Source: Roseovarius sp. (lineage in GTDB: Bacteria > Pseudomonadota > Alphaproteobacteria > Rhodobacterales > Rhodobacteraceae). Taken from it: a stretch of 16,021 bases of DNA. The DNA lies in contig SLDH01000203.1 in the NCBI GenBank assembly GCA_007125415.1, forward strand, positions 1 through 16,021, read 5' to 3'. Shown here one piece after another: positions 5,979 through 12,862 of this stretch (position 1 is the first letter of the stretch; the number at the start of each line of letters is the position of its first letter). The translations under genes were made by a program, and so were the position numbers. The notes under the pieces were generated by a model. It saw only the letters and a program-made list of their open reading frames with translations. It did no database searches and was not told the origin of the DNA.

Positions 5979-8849
5979 GTGTCTCTCTTTCTCATTGTCG
6001 CATTACCGTTTCTCGGAGCGCTGTTGCCCGGTCTGATGAACCAGGCGGGGCGTCAGGCCTGCGGAAGCGTGACCTTCATGGTGACGCTTACAGCGCTGGT
6101 TGGATTGCTGACAAACCTGCCGGCCGTGTTGCAGGGCGATGTCGTTCTGGCGCAGGCTTCATGGATTCCGACGCTGGGGCTGAACTTCACCCTCATGCTG
6201 GACGCGCTCGGGTTCTTCTTTGCTTGTCTGATCCTCGGCATCGGGCTGCTGATCATCACCTATGCGCGCTACTATCTCGCGCGTGAAGACAATATGGGCG
6301 AGTTTTTCACCTATCTGCTGCTTTTTCAGGGCGCGATGGTAGGGATCGTGCTGAGTGACAACATATTGCTTCTGCTCATTTTCTGGGAATTGACGTCGCT
6401 CTCCTCCTTTCTGCTGATCGGTTATTGGAAACACCTGCCCGAGGGGCGTCAGGGCGCGCGCATGGCACTCGCAGTGACAGGAATGGGCGGACTTGCCATG
6501 ATCGGCGGGATGCTCATTCTCGGCCAGATCGCCGGCAGCTATCAACTGAGTGTCATTCTCGAGAATCGCGAACTCATCCAGGACTCGCCGCTCTATCTTC
6601 CGGCGCTGATCCTGATTCTGCTGGGCTGCTTCACGAAATCGGCGCAGTTTCCCTTCCATTTCTGGTTGCCCCACGCGATGGCCGCGCCGACGCCGGTTTC
6701 GGCCTATCTGCACTCTGCCACAATGGTGAAGGCGGGCATTTTCCTAATGGCGCGGATGTGGCCCGTGCTGTCGGGCACGCCGGAATGGTTCGTTATCGTG
6801 ACCACTGCGGGGCTGATCACCATGGTTCTGGGTGCCGTGATCGCGCTCTTCAAGCATGATCTCAAGGCGCTGCTGGCCTTCTCGACGGTCAGCCATCTCG
6901 GCCTGATCACGATGCTGCTCGGCACCGGTACCGCTTTCGGGGCATTGGCGGCCGTGTTTCATATCCTCAACCATGCCACGTTCAAGGCGGCGCTGTTCAT
7001 GTCGGCCGGGATCATCGATCACGAAACGAAGACCCGTGACATTCGCCGTCTGGGTGGTTTGCGGCACCTCATGCCCATCACTTTCGTCATTGCGACGGTT
7101 GCGGCGCTTTCCATGGCCGGCATCCCGTTTCTCAACGGATTCCTGTCAAAGGAAATGATGCTCGAAGAAGCCTATGAGACGGTCCTCTTCGGCTCGCCCT
7201 GGCTGGTGCCGGTGCTTGTCGTTTTCGGGTCGGCTTTCTCGGCGGCCTACAGCTTCCGGCTGATCGGTCATACCTTTCTGGGCAAGGTCCGCGATGACTA
7301 CCCCGCCAAACCGCATGATCCCGGGCCGGGCTTGTGGCTGCCGCCTGCGATTCTGGTTGTGCCGGTTGTCGTCATCGGTATCGCGCCCTTCCTTGCGGAG
7401 CCCTTCGTGAAACTGGTCACTGCTGCGGTGCTCGGCGATGCCGCCATGGTGCCGACGGCCTACTTCAAGATCTGGCACGGCCTCGTCCCGGCGCTTTACA
7501 TGTCGATCATCGCCGTGATCGGCGGTTTGATCCTGTTGGCGATGTTCAATCCCGCGCTGCGCGCCTGGGATGCGGCGCCCCGGCCCGAGGCCAAGGTAAT
7601 TTTCGAGGCCTTGGTCGAGGCTGTGGTCGCTGCGTCGCAAAGGATCATTCACGGCCTGCATGACGGGGCCTTTACCCGCTACGGTGCGATCATGGCGGTG
7701 ACGGTGATCTTGGCGGGCTATTATGCATTCGCCACCGGAACGCTGGGCGCACCGACCCGCGAGATGCAGCCCATCACACCCATTGTGGCGGCGGGCTGGC
7801 TGATGACGGTTGCCGCGACTCTGGGTCTTGTGATCTTGCACCGGCTGCGCCTGCAGGCGCTGATCATCCTCGGCATCATAGGGCTGATGGTGTCGATCGG
7901 CTTCGTGTTCTTCAGCGCGCCGGATCTGGCGATGACACAGTTCACGGTTGAGGTCGTCACGATCATCCTGCTTTTGCTCGCGCTGAACTTCCTGCCCAAG
8001 AAGACCCCGGTGGAAAGCAGCCTGCCGATCCGGGGGCGCGACGCGGTGATCGCTGTCGCTGGCGGCGTGGGCGCCATGGCCATGTCCTATCACTATCTGC
8101 TGCGTGATCCGGTTGCCGCGTCGATTTCGGACTTCCACCTTGCGAATTCCTATGAGGGCGGGGGCGGCACCAATGTGGTCAACGTCATTCTCGTGGATTT
8201 CCGCGGCTACGACACCTATGGCGAGATCATCGTTCTGGGGATCGCTGCCTTGCTGATCTATGCACTGACCGAGACATTGCTGGGCGGGCCGGTGCGTGCG
8301 CGTCTTCTGAACCGCAAGCCGGATCAACCCCGCGCCGGCGACATGCATCCGACAATGATGGTCGTGCTGACCCGGGTGATCATGCCATTGGTGATGCTCA
8401 TCGGCTTCTACATCTTCCTGCGCGGGCATAACGAACCGGGGGGCGGCTTCATTTCCGGTCTTGTGGTGTCCATCGGCGTGGTCATGCAGTATATGGCGAG
8501 CGGCTTCAGCTGGACGACCGCACGGGTCCGTTACCCCTATCACGGGGTGATCGGTGCGGGGGTTCTGATCGCCGGGCTCACGGGTATCGGTTCTTGGTTC
8601 GTGGCAAAACCCTTCCTGACCACGGATTTCACCTATGTCCGGATACCCCCCTTCAACGAGTTCGAACTCGCGACGGCGGTGCTCTTCGATCTGGGCGTGT
8701 TCCTCGCGGTGGTTGGGGCTGTCATGCTCTCGCTGGAGAGTTTTTCACGGCTCGCGCGGCGTCTGGATGCGCCCGCCACGAGCCATCCGATGGATATCGA
8801 CCCGTCGCGTGATGAATCGTCTCAGGCTGCCAGCAAGGAGGGTGTGTGA
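5979..8849 (+). CDS. mnhA: Mrp Na+/H+ antiporter subunit A fused to subunit B (MnhA/PhaAB)
   Basis: This is the largest subunit of the Mrp antiporter, an inner-membrane complex related to the membrane arm of respiratory complex I that exchanges cytoplasmic Na+ (and/or K+) for protons. From the GTG at 5979 the protein has 956 residues. Residues 1-500 are NuoL-like, with Glu137 in FWELTS, Lys220 in CFTKSAQFPFHFWLP, PTPVSAYLHSATMVKAG, and Lys251 as a likely channel lysine. Residues 605-680 form the DUF4040-type region, APDLAMTQFTVEVVTI with Glu658. GGGGTNVVNVILVDFRGYDT marks the C-terminal MnhA part. From about residue 789 the protein continues as an MnhB domain (GHNEPGGGFISGLVVSIGVV, FNEFELATAVLFDLGVFLAV). 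This is the fused A+B arrangement of group-2 Mrp operons such as rhizobial pha. mnhC starts 1 bp after the stop. Confidence 0.96.
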   Translation: MSLFLIVALPFLGALLPGLMNQAGRQACGSVTFMVTLTALVGLLTNLPAVLQGDVVLAQASWIPTLGLNFTLMLDALGFFFACLILGIGLLIITYARYYLAREDNMGEFFTYLLLFQGAMVGIVLSDNILLLLIFWELTSLSSFLLIGYWKHLPEGRQGARMALAVTGMGGLAMIGGMLILGQIAGSYQLSVILENRELIQDSPLYLPALILILLGCFTKSAQFPFHFWLPHAMAAPTPVSAYLHSATMVKAGIFLMARMWPVLSGTPEWFVIVTTAGLITMVLGAVIALFKHDLKALLAFSTVSHLGLITMLLGTGTAFGALAAVFHILNHATFKAALFMSAGIIDHETKTRDIRRLGGLRHLMPITFVIATVAALSMAGIPFLNGFLSKEMMLEEAYETVLFGSPWLVPVLVVFGSAFSAAYSFRLIGHTFLGKVRDDYPAKPHDPGPGLWLPPAILVVPVVVIGIAPFLAEPFVKLVTAAVLGDAAMVPTAYFKIWHGLVPALYMSIIAVIGGLILLAMFNPALRAWDAAPRPEAKVIFEALVEAVVAASQRIIHGLHDGAFTRYGAIMAVTVILAGYYAFATGTLGAPTREMQPITPIVAAGWLMTVAATLGLVILHRLRLQALIILGIIGLMVSIGFVFFSAPDLAMTQFTVEVVTIILLLLALNFLPKKTPVESSLPIRGRDAVIAVAGGVGAMAMSYHYLLRDPVAASISDFHLANSYEGGGGTNVVNVILVDFRGYDTYGEIIVLGIAALLIYALTETLLGGPVRARLLNRKPDQPRAGDMHPTMMVVLTRVIMPLVMLIGFYIFLRGHNEPGGGFISGLVVSIGVVMQYMASGFSWTTARVRYPYHGVIGAGVLIAGLTGIGSWFVAKPFLTTDFTYVRIPPFNEFELATAVLFDLGVFLAVVGAVMLSLESFSRLARRLDAPATSHPMDIDPSRDESSQAASKEGV

Positions 8850-8850
8850 C

Positions 8851-9201
8851 ATGGAGTTTCTCGTTGCCTCTGCCATCGGCATCCTGACTGCTGCCGGGCT
8901 CTATCTGGTGATGCGCCTGCGAACCTTTCCGATCATTCTCGGCGTTTCGCTGCTGACCTATGCGGTCAACGTCTTCTTCTTCTCGGCAGGTCACCTGACC
9001 ATCGGCTCGCCTCCCGTGCTGCGCGAGGGCGTGGAAATCTATGCCGATCCGTTGCCGCAGGCGCTTGTGCTGACGGCGATCGTCATCGCCTTCGGGATGA
9101 CAGCGGTCATCGTGATGCTGGGGCTCGGGGCCTATCTGGGATCCGATGATGACCACGTGAACGATCCGGTCGAGACGGATGCCGGGGAGGGTTCGAAATG
9201 A
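8851..9201 (+). CDS. mnhC: Mrp Na+/H+ antiporter subunit C (MnhC, NuoK-like)
   Basis: This small membrane subunit, homologous to NuoK of complex I, is needed for assembly and activity of the Mrp antiporter. The protein has 116 residues with three predicted membrane helices (about 3-20, 27-48, 66-92). The MnhC signature ADPLPQALVLTAIVIAFGMT lies in the third helix. An acidic tail (DDDHVNDPVETDAGEG) follows. The ATG at 8851 is chosen over upstream in-frame starts because AAGGAGG lies about 8 nt before it, it follows the mnhA stop directly, and MEFLVASAIGILTAAG matches family N-termini. The stop overlaps the mnhD start (ATGA). Confidence 0.95.
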   Translation: MEFLVASAIGILTAAGLYLVMRLRTFPIILGVSLLTYAVNVFFFSAGHLTIGSPPVLREGVEIYADPLPQALVLTAIVIAFGMTAVIVMLGLGAYLGSDDDHVNDPVETDAGEGSK

Positions 9202-10739
9202 CGCACTGGATCATTGCCCCCGTCATTCTGCCCGCTCTCCTCGCACCGTTCATCGTCCTTGCGGCGCGCTTTCACATGGGGATCCAGCGGGTGTTCTCCG
9301 TTGCCGGTGTGATCGGCCTGATCGGCATTGCAGCAGGGCTCGCCTGGCAAGCCTCTGACGGCACGGTGACGATCTATCAGCTTGGCGATTGGGCTGCGCC
9401 CTTCGGCATCGTGATCGTGGGAGACAGGCTCTCGACCATGATGGTCCTGCTGACGTCATTGCTGGCCCTGTTCGTGCTCCTTTACGCAATCGGATCGGGC
9501 TGGGATGAAAGAGGCCGGCATTTCCATGCGCTCTTCCAGTTCCAGTTGATGGGCATCTGCGGCGCCTTTCTGACGGGGGATCTCTTCAATCTCTTCGTCT
9601 TCTTCGAGATCATGCTGATCGCCTCCTACGGGCTGATGATCCATTCAGGGGGCAATGTTCGGCTGCGTGCCGGTGTGCAATATGTGCTCTACAACCTGCT
9701 CGGCTCCACCTTGTTCCTGTTCGCGCTGGGTGCGATCTATGCCGAGACAGGCACGCTTAACATGGCCGATCTCGCGCTGCGGGTGCAGCTCGTTGATCCC
9801 GACGCTACCGCCGGGATCCGGCTTGCCGCCGTGCTGTTGCTTCTGGTCTTTGCCATCAAATCGGCTTTGATTCCGCTGCATTTCTGGCTGCCGTCAACCT
9901 ATGCAGAGGCGCCGGGCCCCGTGGCGGCGCTCTTTGCGATCATGACCAAGGTGGGCGCTTATGCGATCATCCGTGTCTATACACTGGTCTTTCCGCCCGA
10001 TCTGGAGGTGACCGGCGGCCTGCAGAGCGACTGGCTCCTGCCGGTGGCATTGGTGTCACTGGCCATCGGGATGCTGGGTATTCTGGCCGCGCGCAAGCTG
10101 GACCGGCTGGTGGCCTTTGGGGTAATCGGCTCCATGGGCATGGTGATGGTGGCCATATCGCTTTTCACACCCGCAGGTATCGCCGCAGCGCTCTACTACA
10201 TCGTGCACTCCACCTTCGCGGCGGCTGCGCTCTTTCTGATTGCCGATCTGGTCCGCAGTTCGCGGGCGCATCTGGGGCTTACGCTCGAGCCGCCCGTGCC
10301 CGGCGCGGCGCTGACGGCGGGGCTTTTTTTCGTGGCGGCCATCGCCATGACAGGGCTGCCACCGCTTTCGGGCTTCATCGGCAAGCTGCTTGTTCTGGAG
10401 GCTGCCTTCGCCTCACCGCTGATGGTCTGGACCTTTGCTACCATTCTCATTGCCAGCCTGTTCGGCATTGTCGGCTTCGCACGGGCAGGCAGTGTGGTTT
10501 TCTGGAAGGCGCAAAGCGTGAAGCCTCCTGCGGAAAGCATGCTCCCGGCCCGGCCTGCAGCGCTATCCTATGTGGCGGTTGGCGGTTTGATCACCTTGCT
10601 GGTCGGCTACACCGCTTTCGCAGGGCAGGCGCATGCCTACATGGTGGAGATGTCCACCCAGCTATTCGACCCGGTGGATTATGTCACGACAGTGCTCGGA
10701 ACCACCGGCAAGCTGGGTCTCGGCGCGGAGGAGTATTGA
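9198..10739 (+). CDS. mnhD: Mrp Na+/H+ antiporter subunit D (MnhD, NuoM/N-like)
   Basis: This is the second large antiporter-like subunit, homologous to NuoM/NuoN. The protein has 513 residues and about 14 predicted membrane helices. Key channel residues are present: Glu137 in FFEIMLIASYG, Lys221 in FAIKSALIPLHFWLP, and Lys251 in FAIMTKVGAYAIIRVYT. The family block LPSTYAEAPGPVAALFAIMT is intact, as is GLPPLSGFIGKLLVLEAA near residue 385. The ATG overlaps the mnhC stop by 4 bp, implying translational coupling, and the stop lies 1 bp before mnhE. Length and motifs show no sign of damage. Confidence 0.96.
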   Translation: MTHWIIAPVILPALLAPFIVLAARFHMGIQRVFSVAGVIGLIGIAAGLAWQASDGTVTIYQLGDWAAPFGIVIVGDRLSTMMVLLTSLLALFVLLYAIGSGWDERGRHFHALFQFQLMGICGAFLTGDLFNLFVFFEIMLIASYGLMIHSGGNVRLRAGVQYVLYNLLGSTLFLFALGAIYAETGTLNMADLALRVQLVDPDATAGIRLAAVLLLLVFAIKSALIPLHFWLPSTYAEAPGPVAALFAIMTKVGAYAIIRVYTLVFPPDLEVTGGLQSDWLLPVALVSLAIGMLGILAARKLDRLVAFGVIGSMGMVMVAISLFTPAGIAAALYYIVHSTFAAAALFLIADLVRSSRAHLGLTLEPPVPGAALTAGLFFVAAIAMTGLPPLSGFIGKLLVLEAAFASPLMVWTFATILIASLFGIVGFARAGSVVFWKAQSVKPPAESMLPARPAALSYVAVGGLITLLVGYTAFAGQAHAYMVEMSTQLFDPVDYVTTVLGTTGKLGLGAEEY

Positions 10740-10740
10740 T

Positions 10741-11241
10741 ATGACACGGATGATCGGCTGGTTCTTCCCTCATCCCTTCCTCACCTTGCTGATCGCCTTT
10801 GTCTGGACGGTCCTGCAACCGCAGGTCTCTGCGGGGATGGTCGTCTTCGGGCTCATACTCGGCATGATCATTCCCCTGATGACGACGAGATGGTGGCCGG
10901 ACCGGCCGAGCGGTGTACGTTTTGGCAAGTTGGCGGTCTATATTGTACTCGTGCTGCGCGACATCATCGTGGCGAATATCGAGGTGGCGTGGATCGTTCT
11001 GACGGTCCCCAACGCGAAGCTGAAACCGGCGTGGATCGTCGTGCCGCTCGATCTGCGCCAGCCGGAAGCGATAACGGTGCTTGCCGGTACGGTCACGCTG
11101 ACGCCCGGCACGGTGTCGTCTGACCTGTCGGAGAATGGGCACAGCCTGCTTGTCCATGTGTTGCACACCAAAGATCCGGAGGCAGACCTCAAGCGGATCA
11201 AGGAGCGTTACGAAACGCGTGTGAAGGAGATTTTCGGATGA
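10741..11241 (+). CDS. mnhE: Mrp Na+/H+ antiporter subunit E (MnhE)
   Basis: MnhE has no counterpart in complex I and is a structural subunit of the Mrp complex. The protein has 166 residues: two or three hydrophobic segments in the first 75 (HPFLTLLIAFVWTVLQ, VVFGLILGMIIPLM, VYIVLVLRDIIVANIEVAWI), then a soluble cytoplasmic part with the family block LDLRQPEAITVLAGTVTLTP followed by GTVSSDLSENGHSLLVHVL. The ATG at 10741 is chosen over upstream in-frame starts because it follows the mnhD stop by 1 bp, has GGAGGAG about 7 nt upstream, and MTRMIGWFFPHPFLTLL matches typical N-termini. The stop overlaps the mnhF start (ATGA). Confidence 0.94.
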   Translation: MTRMIGWFFPHPFLTLLIAFVWTVLQPQVSAGMVVFGLILGMIIPLMTTRWWPDRPSGVRFGKLAVYIVLVLRDIIVANIEVAWIVLTVPNAKLKPAWIVVPLDLRQPEAITVLAGTVTLTPGTVSSDLSENGHSLLVHVLHTKDPEADLKRIKERYETRVKEIFG

Positions 11242-11528
11242 TGACACTCGCCGAAAACATCATGACAGGGGCGCTCTGGATCGCTTTTGTCGCGGTTGGT
11301 CTTTCGCAGCTCATGTCGATGATCCGGCTCGTGATCGGCCCGGGTGCGGGGGATCGTATCCTCGCGCTGGACACGATGGTGGTGAACGCGATCGGGCTTG
11401 TCGTGTTGCTTGGTATCTCGCAAGGCACGCAGATATATTTCGAGGTATCGCTGGTCATTGCGATGCTCGGCTTCGTCTCGACCGTGGCCTATGCGCGTTT
11501 CATCCTGAGAGGAGACATCATAGAATGA
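11238..11528 (+). CDS. mnhF: Mrp Na+/H+ antiporter subunit F (MnhF)
   Basis: MnhF is a small hydrophobic subunit of the Mrp complex. The protein has 96 residues and three predicted membrane helices (about 8-27, 37-58, 64-83). The family block RLVIGPGAGDRILALDTMVV lies between the first two helices. The ATG at 11238 overlaps the mnhE stop by 4 bp; a second ATG directly follows it and could also be used. The stop overlaps the mnhG start by 4 bp. Confidence 0.94.
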   Translation: MMTLAENIMTGALWIAFVAVGLSQLMSMIRLVIGPGAGDRILALDTMVVNAIGLVVLLGISQGTQIYFEVSLVIAMLGFVSTVAYARFILRGDIIE

Positions 11529-11914
11529 TCTTCGAAACAGTCGCTTTCTTTGCCATGGCCTTCTTCCTCCTGGTTGGTGCGGTGTTTGCCCTCGTCGGTG
11601 CCATCGGCCTGCTCAAGTTCAATGACACGATGACCCGCCTGCACGCGCCCACGAAGGTGGGAACAATGGGGATCGGCTCACTGCTGGTTGCCTCGATGAT
11701 CAACTCGTTCGCCTTCGGAGACGGCTCCATTCACGAGATCCTGATCATGCTGTTTCTCTTCGTAACGGCACCTGTTTCGGCGCATTTCATGGCCAAGGTC
11801 AATTTGCACCGGAATGAATGTGAAAAGCCGCCTGCGCCGGGCGAGGACGAAAAATGGGCGACCCTGAACGTCCCCGAGGCCGATCGTAACCTCTCCACAC
11901 GCCGCGGCGGGTAG
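11525..11914 (+). CDS. mnhG: Mrp Na+/H+ antiporter subunit G (MnhG)
   Basis: MnhG is the last subunit of the Mrp antiporter and closes the operon. The protein has 129 residues with three membrane helices in the first 95 and the diagnostic loop LKFNDTMTRLHAPTKVGTMG at about 31-50. The last 35 residues are charged and hydrophilic (ECEKPPAPGEDEKW...), probably cytoplasmic. It is translationally coupled to mnhF through an ATGA overlap. With it all Mrp subunits (A+B fused, C, D, E, F, G) are present and uninterrupted. Confidence 0.94.
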   Translation: MIFETVAFFAMAFFLLVGAVFALVGAIGLLKFNDTMTRLHAPTKVGTMGIGSLLVASMINSFAFGDGSIHEILIMLFLFVTAPVSAHFMAKVNLHRNECEKPPAPGEDEKWATLNVPEADRNLSTRRGG

Positions 11915-11976
11915 AATGTCCGCCGATAAGGCAGGAGAACTGTGCCGGGGGGGAATCTCTGGTGCGAGACATACAA

Positions 11977-12020
11977 TGCGCGGCTTGGTGCACGCCTCCT
12001 CAGATTGATCGAGAGTGACT
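11977..12020 (+). repeat. 44-bp dispersed direct repeat, copy 1
   Basis: By eye this matches 14178-14221 at 38 of 44 positions. Two blocks are identical, TGCGCGGCTTGGTGCA at the start and TTGATCGAGAGTGACT at the end; all six differences fall in the 12 bases between them. It lies 63 bp after the mnhG stop. The function is unknown. Confidence 0.75.
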
Positions 12021-12024
12021 CTCA

Positions 12025-12043
12025 CAGGCTGCTGGAAAAGTCC
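12025..12043. other. Sequence resembling a transposon end
   Basis: CAGGCTGCTGGAAAAGTCC (reverse complement GGACTTTTCCAGCAGCCTG) resembles, from memory, terminal inverted repeats of some bacterial insertion sequences. No second end or transposase is visible, so at most it is a remnant. It directly follows repeat copy 1. Confidence 0.15.
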
Positions 12044-12108
12044 TGCGCATGTCTGTTTTGACGCAGAGGGCGGGAAATTGTTCCTGTTCACGCCTCCTGA
12101 CACGCCCT

Positions 12109-12131
12109 GGCCCGGGCGACCAGCCCGGGCC
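12109..12131. repeat. GC-rich hairpin, 9-bp perfect stem
   Basis: GGCCCGGGC-gacca-GCCCGGGCC is a perfect 9-bp inverted repeat with a 5-nt loop. It could form a very stable RNA hairpin about 200 nt after mnhG. There is no T-run after it, so it is not a canonical terminator. It belongs to a palindrome cluster that continues to 12256. Confidence 0.6.
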
Positions 12132-12159
12132 GCGCCCGACCCTCCCCCCGGGAGGGCGC
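12132..12159. repeat. GC-rich palindrome A of an inverted doublet
   Basis: GCGCCC (12132-12137) pairs with GGGCGC (12154-12159). An alternative 7-bp stem CCCTCCC-ccc-GGGAGGG (12140-12156) also fits. Its first 12 bases, GCGCCCGACCCT, recur in inverted orientation at 12245-12256. This resembles REP-type palindromic elements arranged as a pair. Confidence 0.5.
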
Positions 12160-12234
12160 ATTACGACGTTGCAAAAAGCTCAATGTTCGGAGTTATCTGG
12201 CGACCATAAATCCCTGTAGCCCCAGCGAGGGGCC

Positions 12235-12256
12235 GCGCCCACCCAGGGTCGGGCGC
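12235..12256. repeat. GC-rich palindrome B of the inverted doublet
   Basis: GCGCCC-ACCC-a-GGGT-c-GGGCGC is a 10-bp near-perfect inverted repeat with one bulged C. The right half (12245-12256) is the exact reverse complement of 12132-12143. In addition GGGCCGCGCCC at 12230-12240 repeats 12127-12137 in direct orientation. Confidence 0.5.
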
Positions 12257-12337
12257 ATCCCTCTGCGCATCGACCCGGCCATGGGAGAAGAACAGCGTCC
12301 GTGCAAAGTTCCAGTCGATCCGATCTGGCCCGAACAA

Positions 12338-12529
12338 CTAATTCCGACCCTTGATTCTGCCGGTCACTTCATGGGTCAGGCCCAGTTCCTCGATCGTGAT
12401 GACGGCTTTCACGTCATAATCTTTGCCCGCGTCCCCGGCGGTGCGGACAGCCTCTTCGATCGCCTGTTGCGAGGTCACGCCGACCTGCTTGAGGAATTTG
12501 CGCATGGACATGTTGAAATCATCGCTCAT
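12338..12529 (-). CDS. Small conserved protein of the DUF6494 type, function unknown
   Basis: The protein has 63 residues: MSDDFNMSMRKFLKQVGVTS followed by QQAIEEAVRTAGDAGKDYDV and a C-terminal beta-rich part with VITIEELGLTHEVTGRI. I recognise the FNMSxRKFLKxVGVxSQ start and the short length as those of the DUF6494 family of small proteobacterial proteins; no biochemical role is known to me. It appears soluble, with no signal peptide, cysteines or metal motif. I choose the ATG at 12529-12527 because AGGAAG lies about 5 nt upstream and the family begins here; an in-frame extension to 12601 lacks such support. It is transcribed divergently from the formate dehydrogenase gamma gene across a 333-bp region. 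Confidence 0.8.
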   Translation of the reverse strand: MSDDFNMSMRKFLKQVGVTSQQAIEEAVRTAGDAGKDYDVKAVITIEELGLTHEVTGRIKGRN

Positions 12530-12766
12530 CGGATCTTCCTTTCCTGTCGGGTTGGCGCAGGTCAACGTCTGCGCTTCCCAAGACGCTTCTTGTGCCTCCA
12601 TCCTGCCGCAGTTGGCGCTTCAGACGCAAGGGCGGGTCTGATCGCGGAAAGGCTGTCGTCTGACGAGCGTGATTCGCCAAGTTTCCGAATTGGAAGGCCA
12701 CGGACGTTCCGGCCAGGGGTGAAGTGACCGTCCGGCGCCTTTTGGGGCCGGCGACAGATGGTGAGA

Positions 12767-12785
12767 ATCTCCGGTGATCTCCGGT
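12767..12785. repeat. Tandem 9-bp direct repeat with 10-bp period
   Basis: ATCTCCGGT occurs at 12767-12775 and again at 12777-12785, one helical turn apart, directly upstream of a possible promoter for the FDH gamma gene. Same-face direct repeats are typical of some activator sites, but a two-copy repeat this short may be chance. Confidence 0.35.
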
Positions 12786-12786
12786 T

Positions 12787-12801
12787 TGGCACGTCCGGGG
12801 C
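12787..12801 (+). promoter_or_regulatory. Possible sigma-54-like promoter for the FDH gamma gene
   Basis: TGGCAC-gtccg-GGGC has a perfect -24 core (TGGCACG) and the invariant GG-N10-GC spacing; the -12 box has GGGC instead of TTGC. Transcription would begin near 12813, giving a leader of about 50 nt. The upstream tandem repeat would suit an activator. It remains a candidate only. Confidence 0.25.
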
Positions 12802-12862
12802 AAAAAACACTTCCCATCTTCGCCGCTGAATTCCACTCTGGGCTGGAAGGAGGACCAATCGG

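Larger units (their letters stand above)
11915..12337. other. 423-bp non-coding region between mnhG and the DUF6494 gene
   Basis: I see no convincing gene here; the short open frames lack ribosome binding sites and run through palindromes. It contains, left to right, the first 44-bp repeat copy (11977-12020), a small hairpin GAGAG-TGA-CTCTC (12011-12023), a 19-bp sequence resembling an IS end (12025-12043), and the GC-rich palindromes at 12109-12156 and 12235-12256. Termination of the mnh operon should occur here, although no hairpin is followed by a clean T-run. Confidence 0.7.
12530..12862. other. 333-bp divergent intergenic region (DUF6494 gene / FDH gamma gene)
   Basis: I see no credible gene. 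It holds the promoters of both flanking genes. Visible structures are an imperfect hairpin CCGGCGCC-tttt-GGGGCCGG at 12732-12751 with one mismatch, a tandem direct repeat at 12767-12785, and a sigma-54-like element at 12787-12801. The gamma-gene ribosome binding site AAGGAGGA is at 12847-12854. No remnant of a formate dehydrogenase beta subunit was found. Confidence 0.6.

Noticed and set aside
7146..8543. 465-residue minus-strand open frame opposite mnhA
   Set aside because: It is antisense to strongly conserved MnhA/MnhB motifs; the His-, Asp- and Arg-rich translation is the usual mirror of membrane-protein codons.
11977..12060. tRNA or small structured RNA at repeat copy 1
   Set aside because: No acceptor stem with a TTC loop and anticodon arm can be folded; only a short GAGAG-TGA-CTCTC hairpin is present, and copy 2 does not keep its full stem.
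12015..12209. 64-residue open frame running through the palindromes
   Set aside because: It starts with GTG inside repeat copy 1 without a ribosome binding site, and its translation is dictated by GC-rich palindromes.
12281..12727. 148-residue plus-strand open frame opposite the DUF6494 gene
   Set aside because: The opposite strand carries a recognisable protein with a good ribosome binding site; this frame has no such support.
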